A program made the position numbers and the translations under genes. From Sulfurisoma sp963709555 (GTDB lineage: Bacteria; Pseudomonadota; Gammaproteobacteria; Burkholderiales; Rhodocyclaceae): a stretch of 64,000 nt of DNA. Shown in pieces: positions 1 through 8,831 of the stretch. Numbering within the stretch: the stretch's first letter is position 1; each line of letters begins with the position of its first letter. Location of the stretch: positions 186,001-250,000 of the forward strand of contig CAVPWR010000003.1 in the NCBI GenBank assembly GCA_963709555.1, given 5' to 3'. The notes beneath the pieces were generated by a model. That model had not been told where the DNA came from. It worked only from the letters and a program-made list of their open reading frames with translations, and searched no databases.

Positions 1-1684
1 TCGCGGCGGCGTCACCTACTGGAAGTTCGATCGCAAGGAAGGCCGCATCAATCCGAAGGAGTCCTTCTCGCTCGAACTGCCGCCCTACTCGCAGGATCTG
101 TCCGACGCCGGCAAGGGCCCGTCCGACGGCTGGTCCTTCACCAACTCCTTCTGCTCCGAGCGTTACGTCGGCGGCATCGAGAAGGGCCGTCCGCCGTATG
201 AAGCCGGCTGCTCCGCCAAGGACACCGACTACCTGCACGTGATCAACTGGAAGAAGGCCGCCGAACTGGTCAAGCAGGGCAAGGCCAAGAAGATCAACGG
301 CCACGACGTGCTGATGATGGAAACGGCGATCAAGGAAGGCATCCTCTTCCTCGTGCCCGAGCCCAAGTCGCCGCACGGCGTCGACGTCACCCCGGACGGC
401 AAGATGCTGGTCGTCGCCGGCAAGCTCGACACCCATGTGTCCGTCTATTCCTTCGAGAAGATCATGGCCGCCATCAAGGCCGGCAAGTTCGAGTCCAAGG
501 ATCCGTACGGCATCCCGGTGATCGCGATGAAGGACGCGCTGCACACGCAAGTGCAACTCGGCCTCGGCCCGCTGCATACCCAGTACGACTCCAAGGCGTG
601 CGTGGCCTACACGTCCCTCTACGTGGATAGCCAGGTCGCAAAGTGGAACTACTGCGAAGGCAAGGTGCTCGACAAGCTCTCCGTCCATTACAACATCGGT
701 CACCTGATGACCATGGAAGGCGACTCCGTCGATCCGAAGGGCCGCTACCTCGTCGCGCTGAACAAGCTGGCGATCGACCGCTTCAACCCGGTCGGTCCTC
801 TGCATCCGCAGAACCACCAGCTGATCGACATCGCCAACGACAAGATGCAGCTCCTCTACGACATGCCGCTGCCGCTGGGCGAGCCGCACTACGCGGTCGC
901 CATTTCGGCCGACAAGCTGAAGCCGGGCGTGCGCTACAAGGTCGGCACCGACAGCCGCACCGACAAGCCGCATCCGGGCAAGGCACTCGCCGGCGAGGAG
1001 AAGACGGTCAAGAAGGGCAACAAGGTCGAAGTGTTCGGTACCCTGATCCGTTCGCACATCACGCCTGAAACCATCGAGGCGGAAGTGGGCGACGAGGTCA
1101 CGATCCACCTGACCAACCTCGAGCGTGCGCAGGACGAGACCCACGGCTTCACCGTCTCGACCTACAACGTGCATGCCTCGATCGAGCCGGGCAAGACCGT
1201 CACGGTCAAGTTCAAGGCCGACAAGGAAGGCGTCTATCCCTACTACTGCACCGAGTTCTGCTCCGCTCTCCACCTCGAGATGCAGGGCTACCTCCTGGTG
1301 AAGCCGAAGGGCTGGAAGGCGACCGCGAAGACGCTGGCCAAGGGTACCTACACCGAAGCCGAGTACAAGGCGACCGTGAAGAAAGTGGTCGACACCCAGG
1401 CGATCATCGACTCCGTCGTGGCCTACATCACCAGTGTCAACTACAAGGACTTCCCGGATGTCGTGGCCATGGTTGAAGACGCATTCGACCAGCTGGGCAA
1501 GACCAAGGGTCTGAAGGAGAAGCATGAGGCGTTCGCCGCCAAGAAGGATTGGGAAAATGCCAACCTCTGGGCCGAGCAGATCTGGCAATACCAGGTCAAG
1601 ACCGCCGACCTCGGTCTGCGCGCCAAGACCTACCTCGAGCAGAACGGTGCCAAGAAGGTGCAAGTAAGCCTTGATCTGAAATAA
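1..1684 (+). CDS. nosZ: nitrous-oxide reductase NosZ, clade II type (5' end missing)
   Basis: Periplasmic multicopper enzyme that reduces N2O to N2. The open frame enters from base 1, so the signal peptide and N-terminus lie outside the window; about 560 residues are present. Seen directly: propeller-domain histidine motifs that normally ligate the CuZ cluster (GHLMTMEGDS near 700-725, GPLHPQNHQ near 795-822) and a C-terminal cupredoxin domain with the CuA motif CTEFCSALHLEM (about 1247-1282). Residues after the CuA domain form a roughly 110-residue charged extension with no heme motif, unlike epsilonproteobacterial NosZ. The nosB/nosG/nosH genes downstream support clade II. A strong terminator follows the stop. 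No frameshift is seen in this gene. Family assignment is very safe; the clade call rests on the neighbours. Confidence 0.97.
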   Translation, partial: RGGVTYWKFDRKEGRINPKESFSLELPPYSQDLSDAGKGPSDGWSFTNSFCSERYVGGIEKGRPPYEAGCSAKDTDYLHVINWKKAAELVKQGKAKKINGHDVLMMETAIKEGILFLVPEPKSPHGVDVTPDGKMLVVAGKLDTHVSVYSFEKIMAAIKAGKFESKDPYGIPVIAMKDALHTQVQLGLGPLHTQYDSKACVAYTSLYVDSQVAKWNYCEGKVLDKLSVHYNIGHLMTMEGDSVDPKGRYLVALNKLAIDRFNPVGPLHPQNHQLIDIANDKMQLLYDMPLPLGEPHYAVAISADKLKPGVRYKVGTDSRTDKPHPGKALAGEEKTVKKGNKVEVFGTLIRSHITPETIEAEVGDEVTIHLTNLERAQDETHGFTVSTYNVHASIEPGKTVTVKFKADKEGVYPYYCTEFCSALHLEMQGYLLVKPKGWKATAKTLAKGTYTEAEYKATVKKVVDTQAIIDSVVAYITSVNYKDFPDVVAMVEDAFDQLGKTKGLKEKHEAFAAKKDWENANLWAEQIWQYQVKTADLGLRAKTYLEQNGAKKVQVSLDLK

Positions 1685-1695
1685 GGCACAACAGG

Positions 1696-1730
1696 CGGGG
1701 GGCAGCGTAATCTGCCCCCCGTTTTCTATT
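1696..1730 (+). terminator. rho-independent terminator after nosZ
   Basis: A perfect 10-bp stem (1696-1705 pairing with 1712-1721, CGGGGGGCAG/CTGCCCCCCG) with a 6-nt loop is followed by TTTTCTATT. It lies 12 bases after the nosZ stop, so nosZ can be transcribed separately from the downstream accessory genes. Confidence 0.93.
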
Positions 1731-1784
1731 AGTTCCCGATAACTCGTGGAGCGGTATCCATCACGGATTTCGAAAGGAATACCC

Positions 1785-2103
1785 ATGAAGTTTCGATGAT
1801 CGCTGCCGCCGCTGCGCTGGCGATCTCCGGCCAGGCCTTTGCGGCCCTCGACGGCGCCAAGCTCTACCAGGAAAAGACCTGCTGGTCCTGCCACGGCAAG
1901 GATGCCAAGACCCCCCTCAAGGGCATGCCCTATCCCAAGCTTGCCGGCCAGAGCGCCGCCTATGCCGAGGCGCAGATGAAGGACATCAAGAGTGGCGCGC
2001 GCAGCAACGGGCAGACGCGCCGCGATGAAAGGTGTCATGGGTCTCGTCAATGACGAGGAGATCAAGGCGCTTGGCCGACTATCTTTCCAAGCTGAAGCCC
2101 TGA
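1785..2103 (+). CDS. small monoheme class I cytochrome c (frameshifted)
   Basis: Probable periplasmic electron-transfer cytochrome, about 100 residues. The ATG at 1785 gives MKF and then an immediate stop, but one base later the signal-peptide core MIAAAAALAISGQAFA (from 1796) reads openly, so one base seems missing near 1790. The heme motif CWSCH is at about 1879-1893, and the segment GMPYPKLAGQ is typical of c553/c5-like cytochromes. The frame breaks again near 2015 and near 2071; after correction it continues KGVMGLVNDEEIKAL and ends ADYLSKLKP with TGA at 2101-2103. Three small indels in 320 bases, with conserved protein sequence in each frame, suggest sequence error; a real pseudogene cannot be excluded. 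Likely donor to NosZ or partner of the diheme cytochrome downstream (inference). Confidence 0.75.
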
Positions 2104-2125
2104 GCGCACGGCACGGTCTCATTGG

Positions 2126-2139
2126 TTGATGTCTATCAA
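2126..2139. promoter_or_regulatory. FNR/Dnr-type operator upstream of diheme cytochrome c
   Basis: TTGATGTCTATCAA is a perfect TTGAT-N4-ATCAA palindrome, the consensus of FNR/Anr/Dnr regulators. Its centre (2132.5) predicts a class II start near 2174, with a GAAAAT-like -10 at 2162-2167, 27 bases before the ATG at 2201. It therefore probably drives the second cytochrome and nosB-onward genes under low oxygen or NO. Confidence 0.85.
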
Positions 2140-2200
2140 TGAGTACTGATATTCATTCGGGGAAAATGGCTCACCCCGATATTTTGAAGAGGATCCCGAC

Positions 2201-2930
2201 ATGAAATCATCCATTCTGCTAACGCTTCTGCTCTCGGCCACGGTGGCCTTTGCCGGCCCCCCCCCTGCCAAGAAAGAGGGCATCGAGGGCAAGGATTACA
2301 AATGGAATGCCCAGGAGGGCGAAAAGATCGAAGCCCTGCAGAAGAAGGGTGATGCCAAGGCCGGCAAGGAAGGCTACGAGATCTGCGGCGCCTGCCACCT
2401 GCCGTCCGGCGCCGGTCGCACCGATGGCACCTTCCCGCAGCTCGCCGGCCAGCACACCACGGTGCTGATCAAGCAGATGGCCGACATCCGCGCCGGCCTG
2501 CGCGACAACCCGACCATGTACCCCTTCGCCAAGGAACTCACCGACGCGCAGGAACTGGCCAACGTCTCGGCCTACATCGAGAGCCTGTGCATCCCGGTCG
2601 ACCACGGCATGTACGAAGGCAAGGATGCCGATGCGCAGGTCGCCAAGGGCAAGGATCTCTACGAGAAGCAGTGCAAGGAGTGCCACGGCGCCAACGGCGA
2701 GGGCGAACAAGGCCAAGTTCTATCCGGTGATCGCCGGCCAGCACTACAAGTACCTGCTGCGCCAGATGACCGAGATCCGCGACGGCCATCGCCGCAACGC
2801 CAACCCGGACATGGTGAAGGTCATCAAGCCCTACACCAATGACCAGCTGGTGGCGATTTCCGCCTACCAGGCCAGCCTGGTGATGCCGGGCAACATGTGC
2901 AAGCCCAAGGCCGGCGGCAAGAAGAAGTAA
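2201..2930 (+). CDS. diheme cytochrome c (c4-like), one frameshift
   Basis: Exported electron carrier with a clear Sec signal (MKSSILLTLLLSATVAFA). Two class I cytochrome domains are visible with heme sites CGACH (about 2381-2395) and CKECH (about 2674-2688), each followed by an AGQH-type segment. The frame shifts by one base near 2704, after the second heme motif, where an extra G in GGCGAACAAG breaks the reading; the protein continues KFYPVIAGQHYKYLLRQM and stops at 2928-2930. Corrected length is about 242 residues. It has its own FNR-type box. It resembles the cytochromes NosC1/NosC2 that occur in clade II nos loci and may pass electrons to NosZ, but that specific role is inference. Confidence 0.85.
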
Positions 2931-2995
2931 GTACGACCCATGCTGTAATGGCCCCCGTGCGCCGCCCTCGCTGGCGCGCGGCCGGTCTTGGTGCC

Positions 2996-3018
2996 AAAAA
3001 GTCGGCGCTGGCGGCACG
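2996..3018 (+). repeat. dispersed 23-bp repeat, copy 1
   Basis: Exact copy of a 23-bp sequence (starts AAAAAGTCGGCG, ends CTGGCGGCACG) also found exactly at 20495-20517 and 50264-50286, and with one change on the other strand at 36107-36128. Here it is intergenic, in the 143-base gap before nosB, flanked by GTGCC on the left and GGCAC inside its right end, so it can form a short hairpin. Confidence 0.85.
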
Positions 3019-3073
3019 CCGCGTCGGCTACCGGCCAAGGATGTTGCGAAGCTCCAGGACAGAGAGCAGCATA

Positions 3074-4057
3074 ATGAACGCCCCCAAGAATCCCAATGTC
3101 GCCGTCGGCGGCCTGACCCTGATCGCCCTGGTGGCCATGATCGCCGCCTACTTCGCGCCCATCTGGTGGGTCTCGCTGACCGCGCCCAACTATCCGCCGG
3201 ACGCCTTCCCCGACGGCATCCGCATCCACTTCCATTTCGACGGCGTCTACAACGGCTGCAAGGCGGCCGGCAAGGGCACCCGCATGGCGGGCGAGATCAT
3301 CCAGAAGGACCTCGGCCATGAAGACGAGCGCTACAACCCCATCCTCGACGCCAAGAAGAACGTCGACAAGGGCGCGGAAGGCCTCGACTGCGTGCACGAG
3401 ATGAACACCATCAACCACTACGTCGGCATGTTCCCGATCGCCACCGGCGCGCCGGTGGAAAAGCCGCTGGCCAAGTTCTTCTTCGGCTTCTTCGCGGTCA
3501 TGCTGCTGGCCTTCGCCGCGACCAGGCAGAAGCTGCGCCTGACGATCCTGTCGGTGGGCTTTGCCGCCGTGGCGGCCTGGGCCGTCGTCGACCAGTATGT
3601 GCTCGGCCATCTCGCCAGCCATGTGGCGGACTATGTCCGCGAGGCCGGCACCTTCTTCAAGGAACCGGACAAGATCAAGGTCTGGGGCGACAACGTCACC
3701 TTCTACACGCACATCGCCATCGCCTTCCTCGTCGTCGCCATGGTCATCGTGGTGCTCGGCGTGTGGAAAATCCGCCAGTTCCAGTTGCTGCTGGCCGCCG
3801 TGCCGGCGCTGCTGCCGGTGTTCTTCGTCATCGAATACGCCGGCTGGCTGTGGTTCTTCGGCCACAACATGCACCCGTGGGGCGCCTTCACCGTCAAGCC
3901 CTTCATGCCGACGGTGTTCGGCGAAGGCAAGGTGGCGCAGTTCTCGACCTTCTCCTACCCCTACTGGGGCTATGCGCTGCTGCTGGTGACCTTCGCCGCG
4001 CTGGCGCTGGCCATTCTGCTGCGGCGCAAGCAGATCCGCGAAGGCACCGCCGAATGA
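3074..4057 (+). CDS. nosB: NosB-like integral membrane protein of clade II nos cluster
   Basis: Membrane protein of 327 residues found in clade II N2O-reductase loci; its biochemical role is not firmly established. Seen: a first membrane segment at about residues 10-32 (LIALVAMIAAYFAPIWW), a long non-membrane region of about 100 residues, then paired hydrophobic segments around residues 135-185 and 215-310, and a basic C-terminus (LRRKQIRE). The ATG at 3074 was chosen because the first membrane segment follows directly and AGAGAG lies upstream. The stop overlaps nosD as ATGA (4054-4057), implying translational coupling. No frameshift. Identification rests on position between cytochromes and nosD and on general resemblance. 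Confidence 0.8.
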   Translation: MNAPKNPNVAVGGLTLIALVAMIAAYFAPIWWVSLTAPNYPPDAFPDGIRIHFHFDGVYNGCKAAGKGTRMAGEIIQKDLGHEDERYNPILDAKKNVDKGAEGLDCVHEMNTINHYVGMFPIATGAPVEKPLAKFFFGFFAVMLLAFAATRQKLRLTILSVGFAAVAAWAVVDQYVLGHLASHVADYVREAGTFFKEPDKIKVWGDNVTFYTHIAIAFLVVAMVIVVLGVWKIRQFQLLLAAVPALLPVFFVIEYAGWLWFFGHNMHPWGAFTVKPFMPTVFGEGKVAQFSTFSYPYWGYALLLVTFAALALAILLRRKQIREGTAE

Positions 4058-5453
4058 AACCGGTCCGCGCCCTGCTGCCGCTGCTGGCGCTGGGCGTATC
4101 GACACTGCTGATCGCGGCCGAGACCAGCGGCGAGCTCGGCTGGCGCGGCGTCGACGAAAGCGCGGTCAAGGCGCCACAGATCGGCGCGACGGCCGACATG
4201 AGCAACGCGCCGCGCGTCGATGTCGACCGGCCCAAACCGCAATTCATGCTGCACGAGCGCGACAAGCGCGTGCACGGCCTCAAGCCCTTCCAGCAACTGG
4301 TCGATGCGGCGCCCGCCGGCTCGGTGCTGAAGCCGCCGCCGGGCATCTATGCCGGCCCCGTGGTGCTCGACAAGCCGCTGACCATCGATGGGGCAGGCAA
4401 GGTCACCATCGACTCCGGCGACAAGGGCACGGTGTTCGAGTTGAAGGCCGACGGTGTCGATTCTGCGCGGCCTGCACCTCACCGGCTCGGGCGAATCGCA
4501 CGACACCGACGACAGTTGCCTCGACGTGCGCGGCCATCGCAACCGCATCGAGAACCTCGTCATCGACAACTGCCTGTTCGGCATCGACCTCAAGCAGTCC
4601 AACGAGCAATACGCTGCGCGGCAACCGCATCAGTTCCAAGCCCTTCGACCTCGGCGTGCGCGGCGACGGCCTGCGCCTGTGGTACAGCCATCGCAACCTG
4701 ATCGAGAACAACGAGGTCATCGACACCCGCGACATGGTGGCGTGGTATTCCAACGACAACACCTTCCGCGGCAACGTCGGCAGGCGCAGCCGTTACTCGA
4801 TCCATTTCATGTTCGCCAACAACAACATCGTCGAGAACAACCGCTTCTACGACAATGCCGTCGGCATCTACTTCATGTACATGGAGGGCGGCGCGGCCCG
4901 CAACAACGTGATCTCGCACGCCACCGGCGCGGCCGGCATGGCCTTCGGCTTCAAGGAGTCGAGCAACATCGAGATTTCGGGCAACGAGATCATCTATTGC
5001 GCCGTCGGCGTCGGCTCCGACCTCTCGCCTTTCCAGCCCGACACCACCATCCGCTTCACCGGCAACCGCTTCGCCTACAACGGCATCGCCGTGCAGCTGA
5101 CCAGCGAACTCGGCGGCAACGTCATGAAGGACAACGTCTTCGAGGGCAACCTCACCGACGTCGTCCAGGGCGGCCGCGGCAAGCGGCGACAAGAACACCT
5201 GGATCGGCAACTGCTTCGATACCTACCAGGGCTTCGATCGCGACAAGGATGGCGTCGGCGACACACCGCACGAGAACTATCGCCTATGCCGACCAGCTAT
5301 GGATAGAAATGCCGGCGGCGCGCTTCTTCAAGAATTCGCCGGTGCTGGAATTGCTTGATTTCCTCGAGCGGCTGGCGCCTTTCTCCACGCCCGAGCTGCA
5401 ACTGCGAGACGCGAAGCCGCGCTTCGCCAAGCCGGAGGCCAAGACGCACATGA
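4054..5453 (+). CDS. nosD: NosD, periplasmic copper-site maturation protein (frameshifted)
   Basis: Parallel beta-helix protein needed with NosF and NosY for CuZ assembly in NosZ. It starts with a signal peptide (LLPLLALGVSTLLIAAE). Right-handed beta-helix (CASH/NosD) repeats are visible: NRIENLVIDNC, NLIENNEVIDTRDMVAWYSN, NNIVENNRFYDNAVGIYFMY, NIEISGNEIIYCAVGVGSD. The frame is broken near 4459, 4610, 5180 and 5275; joined, it gives about 460 residues and ends FLERLAPFSTPELQLRDAKP. No stop is seen before the nosG ATG at 5450 in the last frame; one further indel would give the TGA of the ATGA overlap (5450-5453), so the end is uncertain. The start overlaps nosB by 4 bases. Confidence 0.88.
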
Positions 5454-6367
5454 GCGACGAAGAACAGCTTCCCGAGGATTCGGCGGAACCCGAGCCGGAA
5501 GCCTGCGCCGAAAAAAGTCGCGCTGGCGTACGGCTGCCGCCGGCGGCAAGCCGCCGCTGTCCAAGGAACGCCGCCTGCAGGCACGCCGCCGCGTGCTGCG
5601 CACCATCCTGCTCACCGGCGGCGTCATGGGCGCCGCGCTGTCGGGCTTCCTGCCCCTGGCCTACGCGCAGAAGCAGCGACTGCGCCCACCCGGCGCGCTC
5701 GACGAGAAGGACTTCCTCGCAAGCTGCATCAAGTGCGGCCAGTGCGTGCAGGTCTGCCCGGTGGCCGCGATCAAGCTGGCCGACCTGGTCGACGGCTTCG
5801 GCGTCGGCATGCCCTACATCGATGCGCGCAGCCAGGCCTGCGACTTTTCCTGCGATGCCGTGCAGTGCATCCTCGCCTGCCCGACCGGTTCGCTGACCTA
5901 CCACAAGCCCGAGTTCCTGCCGGTGCGCGCCGGTGCGGCCCTGGCGGCCAAGCCCATCCTGCTGGCCAAGGAGAAGGACGCCGAGCCGACCCTGAACATG
6001 GCCGAGCGCATCGGCGTGGCCCGGCTGACGCGTCCCGACGCCTGTCTCGCCATCCAGGGCAAGGGCTTCAAGGGCCAGGCGCGCGGCGCCGGCTTCAAGG
6101 GCCGCATGCGCTACATGTCGGTCGACCGCTGGAAGCCGATCAAGATCAGCCGCGCATCCCTACGACGTCGCCGAATGCGACCTGTGCGTACGCGAATGCC
6201 CGGTCAAGGGGGCGATTACCATCGAGACGGTGTTCGCGCCGGACGGCAGCAAGCGCAAGTCGCCGGTGGTGCATGAGCCCTGCGTCGGCTGCGGCGTCTG
6301 CGAGATGATCTGCCCGGTCGAGCCAGCCGCCATCGAAGTCGTGCCGCGCGAGGTCTGGAAAACATAA
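5450..6367 (+). CDS. nosG: NosG, polyferredoxin-type quinol-oxidation subunit (two frameshifts)
   Basis: NapG-like Fe-S protein that, with NosH, is thought to carry electrons from the quinol pool to NosZ in organisms lacking NosR. Corrected length is about 305 residues. Order: acidic N-terminus (MSDEEQLPEDSAEPEPE), basic stretch, membrane or export segment (LRTILLTGGVMGAALSGFLP), then four 4Fe-4S motifs: CIKCGQCVQVCP (about 5725-5760), CDFSCDAVQCILACP (about 5840-5882), CDLCVRECP, CVGCGVCEMICP. Frame breaks: near 5515, where an A-run (GAAAAAAG) is one base short, and near 6152, where an extra C precedes GCGCATCCC. Stop at 6365-6367. The chain of four clusters and the nosH neighbour make the call firm. 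Confidence 0.9.
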
Positions 6368-6416
6368 TGGCCCCCCACGCTCGCAACACCCGCTCGCTGC
6401 CCCCCACGGGGGAGGG

Positions 6417-6449
6417 CATGCCTCCTTGGGGCGGCCCTGCGGAGGCATG
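6417..6449. repeat. intergenic hairpin element, copy A
   Basis: Perfect 9-bp inverted arms CATGCCTCC (6417-6425) and GGAGGCATG (6441-6449) around TTGGGGCGGCCCTGC. The core TTGGGGCGGCCC recurs at 13947-13958 in another hairpin. The element lies in the nosG-nosH gap, which also contains a C/G-rich stretch (6369-6412) of the type common in betaproteobacterial intergenic repeats. The right arm supplies the GGAGG that acts as the nosH ribosome binding site. Confidence 0.7.
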
Positions 6450-6452
6450 GTC

Positions 6453-7431
6453 ATGAGTGCCGTCCTCAAGCGCCGCTTCCGCGAGCAGATCATGGTCATG
6501 TTCGGCCGCGAACCGAAGAAGCCCGTGGTCATCGCGCCGGAAGCGCAGAAGATCCACCTCTACAAGCGCGGCAACCGCGACTTGATCGCAGAGAAGTTGC
6601 ACGCGCGTGCCCACGCCGAGCACAAGAACACCTGGCGCAACCGGCGCTGGGCGACTCTGCTCATCGTGAACCTGCTGTTCACCCTCTCGTTCTTCCTTGA
6701 CATCCAGATCCTCGAGGGTGCGCTGACTGCCTCGCGCTTTATCGGCTTCCACCTGATCGACCTCAACTCCGCCCTGCAGGTGATGCTGGCCCACAAGCAC
6801 ATCATCAACAACCTGCTGATCGGCACGGGCACCGTGCTGGTGCTGTGGATACTGCTGGGCGGACGCACCTTCTGTTCCTGGGTCTGCCCCTACCATCTGC
6901 TGGCCGAATGGGCGGAAAAGCTGCATGTCTATCTGGTGAAGAAGAAGCTGGTCACCGACCAGACCATCGATCGTCGCCTGCGCAGCGTGTTCTGGCTGAT
7001 TTTTGCCGTGCTGGCTGTCGCTACCGGCTACACCGTGTTCGAGGCGATTTCGCCGACCGGCATCCTCTCGCGCGCACTGATCTACGGGCCCGGGCGTGGC
7101 GCTGCTGTGGGTGCTGGCGCTGCTGGTGTTCGAGGTCTTCTTCTCCAAGCGTGCATGGTGCCGCTACGCCTGCCCGATCGGCCTGACTTACGGCGTGGTC
7201 GGCATCATCTCGCCGCTGCGCATCAAGTACACCCTCGACGGCTGTTTCCACGAGGGCGACTGCCGCAAGGTCTGCCTGGTGCCGCATGTGCTGGACACGG
7301 TGATCAAGGGCCGGGCGGTCGATACCATCGTGCCGATCGGACCGGACTGCACGCGCTGCGGCCTGTGCGTGGACACCTGCCCGACCGGCTCGCTGAAGTT
7401 CGAGGTCAAGGGGCTTTCCAAGCTGCTCTGA
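6453..7431 (+). CDS. nosH: NosH, NapH-like membrane ferredoxin (one frameshift)
   Basis: Polytopic Fe-S membrane protein, partner of NosG in quinol oxidation for N2O reduction. About 325 residues after correction. Seen: hydrophobic segments at roughly residues 60-80, 115-140, 175-200 and 210-230; NapH/CcoG-type cysteine motifs CSWVCPYHLLAEW (about 6872-6910) and CRYACPIGLTYG (about 7161-7196); a later CFHEGDCRKVC segment and a C-terminal 4Fe-4S motif CTRCGLCVDTCP (about 7350-7385). The frame breaks near 7090 (extra G in the CCCGGGCG run). The ATG at 6453 is preferred over 6447 because GGAGG (6441-6445) sits 7 bases before it; that site lies inside a repeat arm. The stop region contains an 11-bp tandem duplication (AAGCTGCTCTG) at about 7420-7441. 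Confidence 0.9.
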
Positions 7432-7485
7432 AGCTGCTCTGAATCAAGGCAGCGCAGCGCTTTGCCCTTACAATCCGGCCTCACC

Positions 7486-8352
7486 ATGATTCGATTTCAG
7501 AACGTCGTCAAGACCTTCCGCCGCGCCCGCGTGCTCGACGGCATCGACCTCGAGATCGGGCTCGGCGAGCGTGTCGCCCTGATCGGTTCCAACGGCGCCG
7601 GCAAGACCACGCTGATCCGCTGCCTGCTCGGCGAATATACCCATGATGGCAGCGTCACCATCGAGGGCCGCTCGCCGCGCACCGAGCGAACCCTGGTTCT
7701 CGGCAGCATCGGCTTCGTGCCGCAACTGCCGCCGCCGCTCAAGATGCCGGTCGGACAACTGATCCACTTCGCCGCCTCGCTCTGCGGCAGCGATCCGCAA
7801 CGCATCTTCGATCTGGCCAAGCGCCTCGGCCTCGATGTCGATGGCAACAATGGTGTAATGGGTCGCCAGTTCGTGCGTCTCTCCGGCGGCATGAAGCAGA
7901 AGCTGCTGATCGCCATCGCCCTGGGCCGCGACGCCAAGGTGCTGGTGCTCGACGAGCCGGCCGCCAACCTCGATCCCGAGGCGCGCAAGATCTTCTTCGA
8001 ACTGCTGGCCGAGCGTGCCGAATCGGCCACCATGCTGATTTCGAGCCACCGCCTCAACGAGGTGTCGACCCTGGTCAATCGCGTGGTCGAACTCGACATG
8101 GGCAAGGTGGTGCTCGACGACCGCGTCGCCGACGACGTCTCGCTCGCCGGCCGCCTCGACTGCCGCATCTCCGTCAAGCGTCCGGAGCCGGCCTTCGCCA
8201 AGGCGATGGCAAGCTGGAACTTCCGCGATCTTGGCGAAGGGGTCGAGTGGGAAGGGGAAGTGGCCGGGCCCGACCGCCTGCGCTTCATGGGCATGACCTC
8301 GCGTTACGTCGCGGTGATCACCCATATCTCGCTCACCGAGGTCGAAGACTGA
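7486..8352 (+). CDS. nosF: NosF, ABC transporter ATPase for NosZ maturation
   Basis: Cytoplasmic ATPase of the NosDFY complex required for building the copper site of NosZ. 288 residues, no frameshift. Walker A GSNGAGKTT (near residue 36), signature LSGGMKQK (near 139), Walker B VLVLDEPAANLD (near 155-166), switch His in ISSHRLNE. The C-terminal part after residue 215 is not part of the nucleotide-binding core and resembles the regulatory tail of NosF/CcmA-type proteins. The stop overlaps nosL by one base (TGATG at 8350-8354), indicating coupled translation. It pairs with NosY, the membrane subunit encoded two genes later. Confidence 0.95.
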   Translation: MIRFQNVVKTFRRARVLDGIDLEIGLGERVALIGSNGAGKTTLIRCLLGEYTHDGSVTIEGRSPRTERTLVLGSIGFVPQLPPPLKMPVGQLIHFAASLCGSDPQRIFDLAKRLGLDVDGNNGVMGRQFVRLSGGMKQKLLIAIALGRDAKVLVLDEPAANLDPEARKIFFELLAERAESATMLISSHRLNEVSTLVNRVVELDMGKVVLDDRVADDVSLAGRLDCRISVKRPEPAFAKAMASWNFRDLGEGVEWEGEVAGPDRLRFMGMTSRYVAVITHISLTEVED

Positions 8353-8831
8353 TGGACCGGCGGGGCTTCATGCGCCTTTCCGGCGGCGGCATCCTGGTCG
8401 CCCTCGGCGGCTGTGGTGCCAAGGGCACCTGGCCCGAGGGCATGCAGGAGATCAAGTGGGACCGCGACACTTGCGTCGTCTGCAACATGGTGATTTCCGA
8501 CCGCCGCTTTGCCGGCGAGATGCGCGGTGGGCCGAAGAACATCGTGTTCAAGTTCGACGATCCCGGCTGTGTTGCCCTCTGGCTCAACGACCAGGGCAAG
8601 GCCGCCGCCTACCCGTGGATCCGTGATCCGGCGACGCGGCTGTGGATCGCCGACGTGAATAGCCGCGGCCAGGACGTCGTCTGGCTCGACGCGCGCCGGG
8701 CGCAATACGTCACCAAGACCTCGCCAATGGGCTTCAATTTCGGTGCCGTCGCCCAACCTCAGGCCGGCTCCGTCGATTTCCCCACCATGTGCGAACATGT
8801 GGTGACCAAGTTCAAGAAGGGACGTTCGTGA
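8352..8831 (+). CDS. nosL: NosL, copper chaperone lipoprotein
   Basis: Outer-membrane- or membrane-anchored Cu(I)-binding lipoprotein that delivers copper to the NosZ maturation machinery. 159 residues. Seen: a twin-arginine-like start (MDRRGFMRLSGGG) and a lipobox-type LGGC (Cys near residue 23), then the NosL metal motif CVVCNMVISD (near residues 40-49). The family core is recognisable in FKFDDPGCVALWL and in the C-terminal MCEHVV segment, which carries a further Met/Cys/His group. The gene lies between nosF and nosY, overlapping nosF by 1 base and nosY by 4 (GTGA), so the three are likely translated as a unit. Placing nosL inside the nosF-nosY pair differs from the common order nosDFYL. 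Confidence 0.92.
   Translation: MDRRGFMRLSGGGILVALGGCGAKGTWPEGMQEIKWDRDTCVVCNMVISDRRFAGEMRGGPKNIVFKFDDPGCVALWLNDQGKAAAYPWIRDPATRLWIADVNSRGQDVVWLDARRAQYVTKTSPMGFNFGAVAQPQAGSVDFPTMCEHVVTKFKKGRS

Noticed and set aside
643..1068. Long open frames in other frames of nosZ, norD, the alpha-2-macroglobulin and DUF2339 genes
   Set aside because: They are rich in Arg/Ala/Pro and lack domain character, as expected for shadows of GC-rich genes.
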